A stretch of 64,000 bases of DNA, taken from NCBI GenBank assembly GCA_050747245.1, contig JBOGNO010000012.1:1-64000 (forward strand). The letters run 5' to 3'. The notes under the pieces were generated by a model, which ran no database searches, was not told the origin of the DNA, and saw only the letters and a program-made list of their open reading frames with translations. The stretch is from JBOGNO01 sp050747245 (GTDB lineage: Bacteria; Acidobacteriota; Terriglobia; Acidiferrales; UBA7541). Below, one piece after another: positions 1 through 8,013 of the stretch (the first letter of the stretch is position 1; the number at the start of each line of letters is the position of its first letter). Made by a program: the position numbers and the translations under genes.

Positions 1-241
1 AGAGGGGGGACGGCACACGCCGTTTTTCACGGGATACCGTCCGCAGTTTTATTTTCGGACCACGGACGTGACCGGAGACGTGAAGCTTCCGGACGGGGTG
101 GAGATGGTGATGCCGGGAGACAACGTATCGTGCGAAGTGACTTTGATCACTCCGGTGGCGCTGGAGAAAGGGCTGCGGTTCGCGATTCGCGAAGGCGGCC
201 ACACCGTGGGCGCCGGCGCGGTCACTGAGATCGTCGAGTAG
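1..241 (+). CDS. tuf: Elongation factor Tu, C-terminal end (partial)
   Basis: Only the last 79 residues are in the window; the gene begins upstream. The reading frame ends with TAG at 239-241. The segment carries the EF-Tu domain 3 signature (GGRHTPFF, GYRPQFYFRTTDVTG) and the MVMPGDN and FAIREGG motifs. EF-Tu delivers aminoacyl-tRNA to the ribosome as a GTP complex in the cytoplasm. Only two bases separate its stop from the rpsJ start, so it is almost certainly co-transcribed with the ribosomal protein genes that follow, as in the str-S10 arrangement of many bacteria. Confidence 0.95.
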   Translation, partial: EGGRHTPFFTGYRPQFYFRTTDVTGDVKLPDGVEMVMPGDNVSCEVTLITPVALEKGLRFAIREGGHTVGAGAVTEIVE

Positions 242-243
242 CC

Positions 244-573
244 ATGGCCAACGGAGAAAAAATTCGAATTCGTTTGAAGGCTTACGACCACCGGATTCTC
301 GACCAATCTACGCGCGAGATTGTGGAGACGGCCAAGCGCACGGGCGCGGAAGTGGCGGGGCCAATACCTTTGCCGACGGTGATCAACCGCTGGACAGTGC
401 TGCGGTCGCCGCACGTGGACAAGAAATCGCGCGAGCAATTCGAGATGCGGACGCACAAGCGGCTGATTGACATCCTCGAGCCCACGCCGGACACGGTGGA
501 CGCGCTGATGAAACTCGATTTGCCGCCGGGGGTGGACGTGGAAATCAAGGCTTTCGGGCACGCCGCGAAGTAG
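244..573 (+). CDS. rpsJ: 30S ribosomal protein S10
   Basis: A 109-residue S10, close to the usual length of about 103. The family signatures IRIRLKAYDHR near the start and GPIPLPT, RSPHVDKKSREQFEMRTHKR in the middle are clear. S10 is part of the 30S head and also binds NusB in antitermination complexes. It is the first gene of the classical S10 operon. Here it starts two bases after tuf and lies 12 bases before rplC, so translation of the cluster is probably coupled. Confidence 0.97.
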   Translation: MANGEKIRIRLKAYDHRILDQSTREIVETAKRTGAEVAGPIPLPTVINRWTVLRSPHVDKKSREQFEMRTHKRLIDILEPTPDTVDALMKLDLPPGVDVEIKAFGHAAK

Positions 574-585
574 CGGGGAACAAAA

Positions 586-1227
586 ATGGCTGTGAACGGA
601 ATACTGGGAATCAAACTGGGCATGACGCAGATTTTCGCCCCGGACGGCAAAGCCGAGCCGTGCACGGTGCTGCAGGCCGGTCCATGCGTGGTGGTGGAGC
701 GCAAATCGAAAGACAAACACGGCTACGACGCAGTGCAGCTGGGGTTGGTGGAATTCATCAAGCCGCAGCGCGTGAAAAAGCCGATGACCGGACACTTCAA
801 GAAAGCCGGCGTGGCCCCGATGCGATTTTTGCGAGAAGTCGCCATCGAGGACGCCAAGGAAGAGACCAAGCCGGGCGACCGCGTGCTGGTGGACCGCTTT
901 GCGGTGGGAGAGCTGGTGGACGTGACGGGAATCACCAAGGGAAAGGGATTTGCGGGCGGCGTGAAGCGCTGGCACTTCCGCGGCGGCGACGAAACGCACG
1001 GCTCGATGTTCCATCGCGCGCCCGGAGGAATCGGCGCAAGCTCGTTTCCCTCACGCGTCTGGCCGGGGCAGCATTTCCCCGGGCATATGGGCAACGAACG
1101 CAAGACGGCCAAGAACCTGCGCGTCGTGAAAGTGGATGCGGAAGAAAATTTGCTGCTGGTTTGCGGCTCAGTTCCCGGCGCGAACGGCAGCTACATCGTA
1201 ATTCGAAAAAAGCCCCGGGGGCGTTAG
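586..1227 (+). CDS. rplC: 50S ribosomal protein L3
   Basis: A 213-residue L3, of normal length. It starts with the typical ILGIKLGMTQIF and carries the central KGKGFAGGVKRWHF motif and the loop HRAPGGIGASSFPSRVWPG that reaches toward the peptidyl transferase centre. It is a primary 23S rRNA binder needed for early 50S assembly. It sits between rpsJ and rplD as in the standard S10 operon, with a 10-base gap to rplD. Confidence 0.97.
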   Translation: MAVNGILGIKLGMTQIFAPDGKAEPCTVLQAGPCVVVERKSKDKHGYDAVQLGLVEFIKPQRVKKPMTGHFKKAGVAPMRFLREVAIEDAKEETKPGDRVLVDRFAVGELVDVTGITKGKGFAGGVKRWHFRGGDETHGSMFHRAPGGIGASSFPSRVWPGQHFPGHMGNERKTAKNLRVVKVDAEENLLLVCGSVPGANGSYIVIRKKPRGR

Positions 1228-1237
1228 CGAGACGACC

Positions 1238-2047
1238 ATGCCGGTTGTGGACGTAAAAAATCTCGAAGGCAAGAAAGCGGGCCAGGTCGAACTGGCCGAC
1301 GACGTTTTTGCCGCCGAAGTCAACGAGCACCTGCTGCACGAAGCGTCGCGGCACTATCTGGCGGGACTACGCGCGGGAACCCACAAGACGAAAGACAAGA
1401 GCGAAGTGAGCGGCTCGGGCCGAAAACTCTGGAAGCAGAAGGGCACCGGCCGGGCGCGCATCGGGTCGATTCGCTCGCCGCTGTGGCGCAAGGGCGGCAC
1501 GGTACACGGCCCCAAGCCGCGCGACTACAGCTACCGGCTGCCGAAAAAGATGATTCTCGGCGCGTTGCGCTCGGCGCTTTCGGCGAAGCTGGCCGAAGGA
1601 AAATTGACGGTGGTGGATAGCTGGTCGCTCGAATCGCACAAGACCAAGCCATTCCGGCAAGCGCTTACAAAGCTTGATGAGGCGAGCCGCACGATTCTGG
1701 TGGTGGCGGAAAGCGACGCGAACACGAACCTCGAGCGCGCCAGCCGCAATCTCGAAGGCGTGATGACGGTGCCCACGATCGGTCTAGAAACGTACGACGT
1801 GCTGCGCCACGAGCATCTGATGCTTTCGAAATTGGCCGCGCAGAAATTGAGCCGCGCGCTGACGTCGCAAGCAATCGGTCCCGAGCCGGTGCAAATTGAA
1901 GCGGCGCCCGCTCCGGCGGCGAAGAAGACTCATGCGGCGCATGCCGCTGTGCCCGCTGAAAAGAAAGAGAAGAAACCGGCCAAGAAGCCGGCGAAGAAAA
2001 ATGCGGCCCACGCAGCGAAATCGAAGAGCGGAAAGAAGAAGGACTGA
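1238..2047 (+). CDS. rplD: 50S ribosomal protein L4 with long C-terminal tail
   Basis: A 269-residue L4, where 200-215 is usual. The first ~215 residues are the normal fold, including the extended loop region GRKLWKQKGTGRARIGS and the GGTVHGPKPRDYSY motif. The last ~50 residues are a low-complexity Ala/Lys tail (repeated AAPAPAAKK, KKPAKKPAKK type runs) absent from most L4 proteins. In enterobacteria L4 represses its own operon; no evidence for or against that is visible here. It is followed three bases later by rplW. Confidence 0.96.
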   Translation: MPVVDVKNLEGKKAGQVELADDVFAAEVNEHLLHEASRHYLAGLRAGTHKTKDKSEVSGSGRKLWKQKGTGRARIGSIRSPLWRKGGTVHGPKPRDYSYRLPKKMILGALRSALSAKLAEGKLTVVDSWSLESHKTKPFRQALTKLDEASRTILVVAESDANTNLERASRNLEGVMTVPTIGLETYDVLRHEHLMLSKLAAQKLSRALTSQAIGPEPVQIEAAPAPAAKKTHAAHAAVPAEKKEKKPAKKPAKKNAAHAAKSKSGKKKD

Positions 2048-2050
2048 GCC

Positions 2051-2347
2051 ATGACCACGCGCGCGTTTCAGGTAATCCGGCGGCCGATCATCACCGAGAA
2101 AGGGCTCGGCGTAAAAGAAACACAGCACACCGTGGTCTTTGAAGTAGCTTCCGACGCGACCAAGACGGAAATCAAGGAAGCCGTGCAGAAAGTTTTCAAG
2201 GTCAAGGTGGCGGATGTGCGCACCGCGAATTTTCACGGCAAGACGCGCCGCCGCGGAATGACCGAGGGACGCCGTCGCGATTGGAAGAAAGCCTACGTGC
2301 GGCTGGCCGACGGCGAAAAGATGATCGAGTACGCGGAGAATCTGTAG
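2051..2347 (+). CDS. rplW: 50S ribosomal protein L23
   Basis: A 98-residue L23 of normal length. The family features QVIRRPIITEKG near the start, VEVA-type beta strand (VVFEVASDATKTEIKEAVQKVF) and VRTANFHGKTRR are all present. L23 lines the exit of the ribosomal tunnel and is the docking site for trigger factor and SRP. The gene begins three bases after the rplD stop. A 46-base gap then precedes rplB. Confidence 0.96.
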   Translation: MTTRAFQVIRRPIITEKGLGVKETQHTVVFEVASDATKTEIKEAVQKVFKVKVADVRTANFHGKTRRRGMTEGRRRDWKKAYVRLADGEKMIEYAENL

Positions 2348-2393
2348 CAGGGGCAGGACCGGGAGCGTTTGCTCCGGGAGGCAGGGAAGCGTC

Positions 2394-3215
2394 ATGGGAC
2401 TGAAGAGCTACAAACCGTACACGCCGTCACGGCGGTTTCTCACCATGCTCGACAAGAGCGAGGTGACAAAAGACACGCCTGAGAAATCGTTACTGGAACC
2501 GAAGCGGCGCTCGGGCGGCCGCAACGATCATGGGGAAGTGACTTCTTGGCATCGCGGCGGAGGTCACAAGCGACAGTACCGCCGAATCGATTTTCTGCGC
2601 GAGAAAACCGGCATTCCGGCCAAGGTTGCGGCGATTGAATACGATCCGAACCGCTCGGCGCGGCTGGCGCTGCTGCACTACGCCGACGGCGAGAAGCGCT
2701 ACATCCTGCATCCCGTGGGGCTAGAAGTGGGCATGACGGTGCAGAACGGCGCAGGCGCGGACATCCTGCCGGGAAACGCAATGCCCATGCGGAACATTCC
2801 GCCCGGCACGATGGTCCACAACATCGAAATGTATCCCGGCAAGGGCGGGCAACTGGTGCGTTCGGCGGGAGGCGCGGCGCAACTGCTGAGCAAAGAGGGC
2901 GATGTCGCGCTCCTCAAGCTGCCGTCGGGCGAAGTGCGCAAGTTTCCTCTCGATTGCGGCGCGACGGTGGGGCAGGTCGGCAACCTCGACCATGAAAACG
3001 TGACGTATGGGAAGGCGGGACGCACGCGATGGCACGGCAAGCGTCCCACCGTGCGCGGCGTAGCCATGAATCCGGTGGACCATCCGCACGGAGGCGGCGA
3101 AGGGCGCGTGAAGGGCAACCACCCGCAAACGCCGTGGGGTTTTCCGACTCTGGGCGCGAAGACGCGCAAGAAACGCCACAGCGACAAATACATTGTCGAG
3201 CGGCGCAAGGCGTAA
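2394..3215 (+). CDS. rplB: 50S ribosomal protein L2
   Basis: A 273-residue L2 of normal length. It begins GLKSYKPYTPSRR and contains the conserved C-terminal segment MNPVDHPHGGGEGR, which lies near the peptidyl transferase centre and holds the histidine regarded as important for activity. L2 is one of the largest 23S rRNA binders and bridges the subunits. The gene order around it is standard, except that an unrecognised gene rather than rpsS follows it. Confidence 0.97.
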   Translation: MGLKSYKPYTPSRRFLTMLDKSEVTKDTPEKSLLEPKRRSGGRNDHGEVTSWHRGGGHKRQYRRIDFLREKTGIPAKVAAIEYDPNRSARLALLHYADGEKRYILHPVGLEVGMTVQNGAGADILPGNAMPMRNIPPGTMVHNIEMYPGKGGQLVRSAGGAAQLLSKEGDVALLKLPSGEVRKFPLDCGATVGQVGNLDHENVTYGKAGRTRWHGKRPTVRGVAMNPVDHPHGGGEGRVKGNHPQTPWGFPTLGAKTRKKRHSDKYIVERRKA

Positions 3216-3241
3216 ACATTTTTTAGCAGGAGAAGTAAAAA

Positions 3242-3577
3242 ATGCTCCCGGCGCGGCGGGAATACGAGAGCAAACACATGACAGCAACGCGAATCAAGAG
3301 AACAGCACGTCGTCCGGCAGGCGCGCGCAAGGCATCGCGCGTGGCGCGGCGAATTGTGAAGACGGCTCCCAAGCCCGCCGCAAACGTTCCGGTGCAGGTG
3401 CTTTACCGGATGTGCAAGCCGGGCTGGGCGGTGATCGTGGAAAAAACTCCCAACGCGCAGGGGACGCGTTTTGTTTGTCCCTTCTGCACCATTTCGCACC
3501 GTGTTTCCGGGCCCGTGCGGGGATTCCGCAAGGTGCGCCGGGCGCAGTGGGTGAAGTTCCGCCGAGTCGAGAAATAG
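3242..3577 (+). CDS. Unrecognised small basic protein with CxxC motif, inside S10 operon
   Basis: I do not recognise this 111-residue protein. It lies between rplB and rpsS, where most bacteria have no gene. The N-terminal half is strongly basic and Arg/Lys/Ala-rich (disordered-looking). The C-terminal half (about 50-111) looks folded and has Cys58, Cys79, Cys82 and His86, which could bind zinc, followed by a very basic end rich in Arg, Lys, Val and Trp. The first ATG has a good AGGAG nine bases upstream; a second in-frame ATG at 3278 would remove 12 residues. It ends seven bases before rpsS, so it is in the operon. The charge, size and place suggest a ribosome- or rRNA-binding protein, which is inference only. 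Confidence 0.7.
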   Translation: MLPARREYESKHMTATRIKRTARRPAGARKASRVARRIVKTAPKPAANVPVQVLYRMCKPGWAVIVEKTPNAQGTRFVCPFCTISHRVSGPVRGFRKVRRAQWVKFRRVEK

Positions 3578-3584
3578 GAGAGCC

Positions 3585-3956
3585 ATGCCGCGCTCGCTCA
3601 AGAAAGGGCCGTTCATCGACGACCACTTGAAAGAAAAAGTGGAAGCACTGAACGACCGCAACGAAAAAAAGGTGATCAAGACGTGGTCGCGCCGTTCCAC
3701 CATTCTTCCCGAAATGGTGGGGCATACCATCGCGGTGCACAACGGAAAGAAATTCATTCCGGTGTACATCACCGAGCAGATGGTGGGGCACCGGCTGGGC
3801 GAGTTTTCGCCGACGCGGTCGTTTAAGGGCCACGGAGTGAAGGCGGCGCTGGAGAGGGCCGCGGCTGCCGCCGGAGCTTTGCAGGGTGCCGCAGCGCCCG
3901 CAACGGGAGCGGCGGGCGGCACGGGAACAACTCCGCCGGCTGCACCCAAGGGATAA
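3585..3956 (+). CDS. rpsS: 30S ribosomal protein S19 with C-terminal tail
   Basis: The first ~92 residues are a typical S19 (start MPRSLKKGPFIDDHL, then TWSRRSTILPEMVGHTIAVHNG and GEFSPTRSFKGHG). The protein continues to 123 residues with an Ala/Gly/Pro-rich tail that most S19 proteins lack. S19 sits in the 30S head next to S13. Its stop is three bases before the rplV start. Confidence 0.95.
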   Translation: MPRSLKKGPFIDDHLKEKVEALNDRNEKKVIKTWSRRSTILPEMVGHTIAVHNGKKFIPVYITEQMVGHRLGEFSPTRSFKGHGVKAALERAAAAAGALQGAAAPATGAAGGTGTTPPAAPKG

Positions 3957-3959
3957 GCC

Positions 3960-4475
3960 ATGGCGACACAGACTCTGCCATCTTCGGTGATTGAAGGACT
4001 CGCGCGGGCGCGATTCACCCGCGTTTCGCCGCAGAAGGCGCGCCTGGTGGTGGATTTGATCCGCGGGCAGCGCGCCGAGGCAGCGCTGCAAGTGCTGCAA
4101 TTTACGAAGAAACGCGTGGCGCGAGACGTTGAAAAAGTTTTGCGCAGCGCCATCGCCAACGCGCAGCACAAGGCCGACGAGGGCGGCGCGGAACTCGACG
4201 TGGACGCGCTCTTCGTGACGAAGTGCTTCGTAAACGAAGGCCCGCGCTGGAAACGGCTTCGCCCGGCGCCCATGGGACGCGCGTTTCGCTACCAGAAACG
4301 CACCAGCCACATCGTTGTCGAGGTCGCCGAACATCACGTGGCGGCAGCGGGGCGCGAAGCGGCGGTTCGCGCCGAGCAGGAAGCTTCCAAGGGCGTTCGC
4401 GGAGTGGTGAAGCGGGCGCGCAGGGCTCTTACGGATAAAGGGCGGCGGAAGCCAGTGAAGAAGCAGAAAAAGTAG
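3960..4475 (+). CDS. rplV: 50S ribosomal protein L22 with C-terminal tail
   Basis: L22 is normally about 110-115 residues; this one is 171. The core is clear: ARFTRVSPQKARLVVDLIRG near the start, and the tunnel-lining hairpin region GPRWKRLRPAPMGRA followed by RTSHIVV. Residues after ~120 form an Ala/Glu then Lys/Arg-rich extension. L22 lines the narrow part of the exit tunnel. Its stop is eight bases before the rpsC start. Confidence 0.95.
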   Translation: MATQTLPSSVIEGLARARFTRVSPQKARLVVDLIRGQRAEAALQVLQFTKKRVARDVEKVLRSAIANAQHKADEGGAELDVDALFVTKCFVNEGPRWKRLRPAPMGRAFRYQKRTSHIVVEVAEHHVAAAGREAAVRAEQEASKGVRGVVKRARRALTDKGRRKPVKKQKK

Positions 4476-4483
4476 GAGGACTT

Positions 4484-5143
4484 TTGGGTCAGAAAACACA
4501 TCCGTATGGATTTCGGCTGGGCTACAACAAGCCGTGGAAGTCGCGCTGGTTCGCGAAGAAGGAATACGCCGACCTGCTGCACGAAGACGTGCAACTCCGG
4601 AAAGAATTGAAGGAGCGTCTGCGCGCCGCGGGGATCCGGGGAATTGACATCGAACGCGCCGCCAACAAGCTCGTGGTGCGCATTTTCACGGCCCGCCCGG
4701 GCATCATCATCGGGCGCAAGGGTTCGGAAATCGACAAGCTGAAGACCGAAGTGCAAAAGCGCACCAAACGAGAAGTCCACCTGGACATTCAGGAAGTGCA
4801 CCGTCCGGAGCTGGACGCACAACTCGTGGCGGAGTCCATCGCGCTGCAGCTCGAAAAGCGCGTGGCGTTCCGCCGGGCGATGCGCAAGGCTGTGGATTCG
4901 GCGCTGCGCTTCGGATGCAAGGGAATCAAAGTGCGCGTGGCTGGGCGTTTGAACGGCGCGGAAATCGCGCGCAAGGAATGGTACCTGCAGGGCCGGCTGC
5001 CGCTGCAGACCATCCGCGCGGACATTGATTTTGGATTTGCGCAGGCCAATACGACCTACGGAGTCATCGGCGTGAAGTGCTGGGTGTATAGCGGCGAAAA
5101 CATCCGGGAACGCGTCAAGCGCAGCGAAACGCCGGCGGCCTAG
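4484..5143 (+). CDS. rpsC: 30S ribosomal protein S3
   Basis: A 219-residue S3 beginning with TTG (GQKTHPYGFRLG follows, the usual S3 start), with GGAGG five bases upstream. The KH domain motif RPGIIIGRKGSEIDKL and the C-terminal RAMRKAVDSALR, GCKGIKVRVAGRLNGAEIAR segments are present. S3 is at the mRNA entry channel of the 30S subunit and contributes to helicase activity. Confidence 0.96.
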   Translation: MGQKTHPYGFRLGYNKPWKSRWFAKKEYADLLHEDVQLRKELKERLRAAGIRGIDIERAANKLVVRIFTARPGIIIGRKGSEIDKLKTEVQKRTKREVHLDIQEVHRPELDAQLVAESIALQLEKRVAFRRAMRKAVDSALRFGCKGIKVRVAGRLNGAEIARKEWYLQGRLPLQTIRADIDFGFAQANTTYGVIGVKCWVYSGENIRERVKRSETPAA

Positions 5144-5176
5144 CGGCGAAAGAATCGAAGGAACGGGACAGCGCAT

Positions 5177-5593
5177 ATGTTGATGCCGAAAAAGGTGAAG
5201 TACCGGAAGCAACAGCGCGGGCGGCGCAGCGGAAAAGCGTGGCGCGGCTCGTCGCTGGCGTTCGGGGAGTACGGGCTGAAAGCGCTCGAGCCCGCCTGGA
5301 TTACCGACCGCCAGATCGAAGCGTCGCGCGTGGCCATCATGCGGTTCATCAAGCGCGGCGGAAAATTGTGGATTCGAGTGTTCCCCGACAAGCCTTTTAC
5401 CAAGAAGCCGGCGGAAACGCGCATGGGAAAGGGCAAAGGACCACCCGAGCACTGGGTGGCGGTGGTCAAACCGGGAAGGATTCTATTCGAGATGGCGGGC
5501 GTGGACCTGGCCGCGGCGACCGAAGCGATGGAGCTGGCAGCCAACAAGCTGCCCATCCTGACGAAGTTTGTTTCGCGCGCAGGAGAACTCTGA
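5177..5593 (+). CDS. rplP: 50S ribosomal protein L16
   Basis: A 138-residue L16 of normal size with the start MLMPKKVKYRKQQRGRR and the conserved RGGKLWIRVFPDKPFTKKPAETRMGKGKG stretch (positions ~56-84). L16 binds near the A site and the 5S rRNA. Its TGA stop overlaps the rpmC ATG by one base, indicating translational coupling. Confidence 0.97.
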   Translation: MLMPKKVKYRKQQRGRRSGKAWRGSSLAFGEYGLKALEPAWITDRQIEASRVAIMRFIKRGGKLWIRVFPDKPFTKKPAETRMGKGKGPPEHWVAVVKPGRILFEMAGVDLAAATEAMELAANKLPILTKFVSRAGEL

Positions 5594-5805
5594 TGCCGCG
5601 GCGGATGGAGAAATACCGCGACGTGAGCGCTGCGGAGTTGCGCGTGCAGGAACGCGAACTGACCGAACAGGTTTTCCGCCTGCGGTTTCAGCTGAACACC
5701 GGCCAGGCGGAAGGTTTGACGAAATTGCGCCTGGCGAAAAAGGATCTTGCGCGCATCAAGACGCTGCTGCGCGCGAGTGAACTGAGGAAGAGCGATGGAA
5801 AGTAA
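5593..5805 (+). CDS. rpmC: 50S ribosomal protein L29
   Basis: A 70-residue L29. The start chosen is the ATG overlapping the rplP stop (TGATG). The two-helix family pattern is visible: a first helix of acidic and basic residues ending in QVFRLRFQLNTGQ, then LTKLRLAKKDLARIKTLL. L29 lies near the tunnel exit beside L23. It overlaps rpsQ by 11 bases. Confidence 0.95.
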   Translation: MPRRMEKYRDVSAAELRVQERELTEQVFRLRFQLNTGQAEGLTKLRLAKKDLARIKTLLRASELRKSDGK

Positions 5806-6085
5806 ACAGGCGCCGGCTGGAGCCGAGCGGGGAAGACGTCAGGAGCTCGTCGGCGTGGTGACCAGCTCGAAGATGCAGAAAACCATTGTCGTCAAGGTGA
5901 CCCGCAAGGTCGCTCACAAGCTCTACCGGCGAGTGATGCGTATTTCGAAGAAGTTCTATGCGCACGACGAAAAGGGCGAAGCGCGGGCGGGCGATACGGT
6001 GCGCATCGTTTCCACGCGGCCGCTCTCGCGGCTGAAACGCTGGCGGCTGGAAGAAATCCTGGCGAGGTCGAGCCGCGTTGGATAA
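5795..6085 (+). CDS. rpsQ: 30S ribosomal protein S17
   Basis: A 96-residue S17; the typical OB-fold sequence GVVTSSKMQKTIVVKVTRK is at 20-38 and ends with the conserved RPLSRLKRWRL. The first ~15 residues are an extra polar stretch. S17 is a primary 16S rRNA binder. It closes the S10-type gene set before rplN. Confidence 0.95.
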   Translation: MESKQAPAGAERGRRQELVGVVTSSKMQKTIVVKVTRKVAHKLYRRVMRISKKFYAHDEKGEARAGDTVRIVSTRPLSRLKRWRLEEILARSSRVG

Positions 6086-6106
6086 AGACACGCAGGGAGC
6101 AAGACC

Positions 6107-6475
6107 ATGATCCAGATGCGGACATGGCTGACGGCGGCCGATAATTCCGGCGCGCGAAGGCTGATGATGATTCACCCCATCGGCGGAGACACCGGACTGA
6201 TCGCCGGCCTAGGAGACGTCATCACCGCCTCCGTGAAGGAAGCCGCCCCGGATAGCGCGATCAAGGAAGGAAAAGTGGTGAAAGCCGTGGTGGTGCGAAC
6301 GCGCAAGGAGCACCGGCGGCGGGATGGAACCTACATCCGGTTCGACGACAACGCGGCCGTGCTGATTGATGATGCAGGCGAGCCGATTGGAACGCGCGTT
6401 TTCGGCCCGGTTGCGCGCGAACTGCGGGACAAGAAGTTCACGAAAATTATCTCGCTCGCTCCGGAAGTGTGGTGA
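6107..6475 (+). CDS. rplN: 50S ribosomal protein L14
   Basis: A 122-residue L14 with the standard length and sequence features: IQMRTWLTAADNSGAR at the start, VKAVVVRTRKEHRRRDGTYIRFDDNAAV in the middle and GTRVFGPVARELR near the end. L14 forms an intersubunit bridge and is the target of the silencing factor RsfS. Its stop lies just before the rplX ATG; an upstream GTG of rplX would overlap it. Confidence 0.97.
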   Translation: MIQMRTWLTAADNSGARRLMMIHPIGGDTGLIAGLGDVITASVKEAAPDSAIKEGKVVKAVVVRTRKEHRRRDGTYIRFDDNAAVLIDDAGEPIGTRVFGPVARELRDKKFTKIISLAPEVW

Positions 6476-6477
6476 AC

Positions 6478-6825
6478 ATGAGGAATTCAGAAACCGTCAA
6501 ATCTGTGGTGGGCATCCGGCACGGCGACGTCGTCAAGGTGATCTCCGGCCGGGACAAAGGCAAAACGGGCAAGGTGCTTTCGGTGGACGCAATCAAGCGG
6601 CGCGTGACGGTCGAGCACGCGCACATGATCAAGCGGCACACGCGGGCCAATCCGTCGAAGAACATCTCCGGCGGCATCCTCGAAAAAGAGGGGCCCATCG
6701 CCATCTCGAATGTGATGCTGGTGTGCCCGGGATGCGAGAAGCACACGCGCGTGGGTCACACCACGCTGCCCGATGGTTCCCGGGCGCGCGTCTGCCGCCG
6801 TTGCAATACGGCGCTGCCGAATTGA
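6478..6825 (+). CDS. rplX: 50S ribosomal protein L24, Cys4 form
   Basis: The KOW motif HGDVVKVISGRDKGKTGKVL (15-34) and RRVTVEHAHMIKRHTR identify L24. The protein has four cysteines, Cys83-x2-Cys86 and Cys106-x2-Cys109, arranged as a zinc ribbon; this form is also found in some other bacteria such as Thermus. I chose ATG 6478 (115 aa); a GTG at 6469, three codons upstream, is an alternative that overlaps rplN. L24 initiates 50S assembly at the 5' end of 23S rRNA. Confidence 0.94.
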   Translation: MRNSETVKSVVGIRHGDVVKVISGRDKGKTGKVLSVDAIKRRVTVEHAHMIKRHTRANPSKNISGGILEKEGPIAISNVMLVCPGCEKHTRVGHTTLPDGSRARVCRRCNTALPN

Positions 6826-6850
6826 AGAAGCGAGGGAAAACGCAAAGAAC

Positions 6851-7393
6851 ATGATCAGCCGTATGCACGAACGCTACCAGAAAGACGTGATGCCGGCGCT
6901 CTCCAAGCGTTTCGGATACACGAACCGCATGGCCGTGCCGCGCGTGCAGAAAGTGACCGTGAATATCGGCATGGGCGAGGCCAGCCAGAACATCAAGCTG
7001 CTGGATACCGCGGCCGTCGAGCTGGGACAAATTGCGGGGCAGAAGCCGGTGATTACCCGCGCGAAGAAGTCCATCGCGAATTTCAAGATCCGGCGCGGCA
7101 TGCCCATCGGCTGCATGGTAACGCTGCGCGGCGAGCGCATGTACGAATTCCTCGACCGCCTGGCGAATATCGTGCTGCCGCGCGTGCGCGACTTCAAGGG
7201 CCTGCCCGCCAATTCATTCGACGGCCGCGGCAATTACACGCTGGGCCTGCGCGACCAGCTGGTGTTTCCGGAAATTGATTACACCCGCGTGGACAAGATC
7301 AAGGGGATGAACATCACCATTACCACGACCGCGAAAACAGATGAAGAGGGCCGCGAGCTGCTCAAACTGCTCGGCGTGCCGCTGCGGTCGTAA
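6851..7393 (+). CDS. rplE: 50S ribosomal protein L5
   Basis: A 180-residue L5, the usual length, if translation starts at the ATG at 6851 (MISRMHERYQKDVMPAL). The open frame runs further upstream into rplX but that part has no L5 similarity. The conserved VQKVTVNIGMGEA, KPVITRAKKSIANFKIR and GNYTLGLRDQLVFPEIDY motifs are present. L5 binds 5S rRNA and contacts the P-site tRNA. Confidence 0.96.
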   Translation: MISRMHERYQKDVMPALSKRFGYTNRMAVPRVQKVTVNIGMGEASQNIKLLDTAAVELGQIAGQKPVITRAKKSIANFKIRRGMPIGCMVTLRGERMYEFLDRLANIVLPRVRDFKGLPANSFDGRGNYTLGLRDQLVFPEIDYTRVDKIKGMNITITTTAKTDEEGRELLKLLGVPLRS

Positions 7394-7402
7394 GGAGAAA
7401 GA

Positions 7403-7588
7403 ATGGCCCGCGACTCTCAATTCGCCAAGATGCGCCGCAAGCCGAAGTTCAAAGTCCGCCACCGCAACCGCTGCCGCATCTGCGGGCGCGCGCGGGCGTT
7501 CCTTCGGAAATTCGAGATGTGCCGCATCTGCTTCCGCGGCCTGGCGCTCAAGGGAGAAATTCCCGGCGTCGGAAAGGCGAGCTGGTAA
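7403..7588 (+). CDS. rpsZ: 30S ribosomal protein S14, zinc type
   Basis: A 61-residue short S14 with a complete zinc site: Cys24-x2-Cys27 and Cys40-x2-Cys43, and the conserved C-terminal end GEIPGVGKASW. This is the zinc-containing (C+) form; no zinc-free paralogue is in the window. S14 is in the 30S head. It sits between rplE and rpsH with gaps of nine bases on both sides. Confidence 0.97.
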   Translation: MARDSQFAKMRRKPKFKVRHRNRCRICGRARAFLRKFEMCRICFRGLALKGEIPGVGKASW

Positions 7589-7597
7589 GAGGAGACG

Positions 7598-7999
7598 ATG
7601 ACCACCGATCCCATCGCCGATATGCTGACGCGCATCCGCAATGCCACGCACGCACGCCACGCGCGCGTGGATCTTCCCGCGTCGAAATTGAAAGTTGAGC
7701 TCGCCAAGATTTTGAAGGAAGAGGGCTACATCTCCGCGTTCAAGGAAGTGGCCGAGGCAGGCCGGCCGCGCAAGACGCTGCGTGTTTTCCTGCGCTACAC
7801 GCCAGAGCGGCGCAGCGTGATCACGGATCTCAAGCGCATCTCGCGCCCCGGCTGCCGCCGCTATGTGGGCAAGAGCGAGATTCGCCCCGTGGTGGGTGGC
7901 ATGGGCATTTCCATTCTTTCCACGCCGCGCGGCATCATGACCGGCCAGTCGGCCCGCAAGGAAGGCGTCGGCGGCGAATTGCTTTGCGAAGTCTGGTGA
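7598..7999 (+). CDS. rpsH: 30S ribosomal protein S8
   Basis: A 133-residue S8 of normal length: TDPIADMLTRIRNA at the start, the middle ILKEEGYI segment, and the C-terminal GGMGISILSTPRGIMTG and ARKEGVGGELLCEVW. S8 binds helix 21 of 16S rRNA and, in enterobacteria, the spc operon mRNA; no such site was looked for successfully here. Confidence 0.97.
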   Translation: MTTDPIADMLTRIRNATHARHARVDLPASKLKVELAKILKEEGYISAFKEVAEAGRPRKTLRVFLRYTPERRSVITDLKRISRPGCRRYVGKSEIRPVVGGMGISILSTPRGIMTGQSARKEGVGGELLCEVW

Positions 8000-8013
8000 G
8001 AGGCTGAACGAAC

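Noticed and set aside
2699..4273. Long antisense frame opposite rplB to rplV
   Set aside because: It covers several certain ribosomal protein genes and has no domain of its own.
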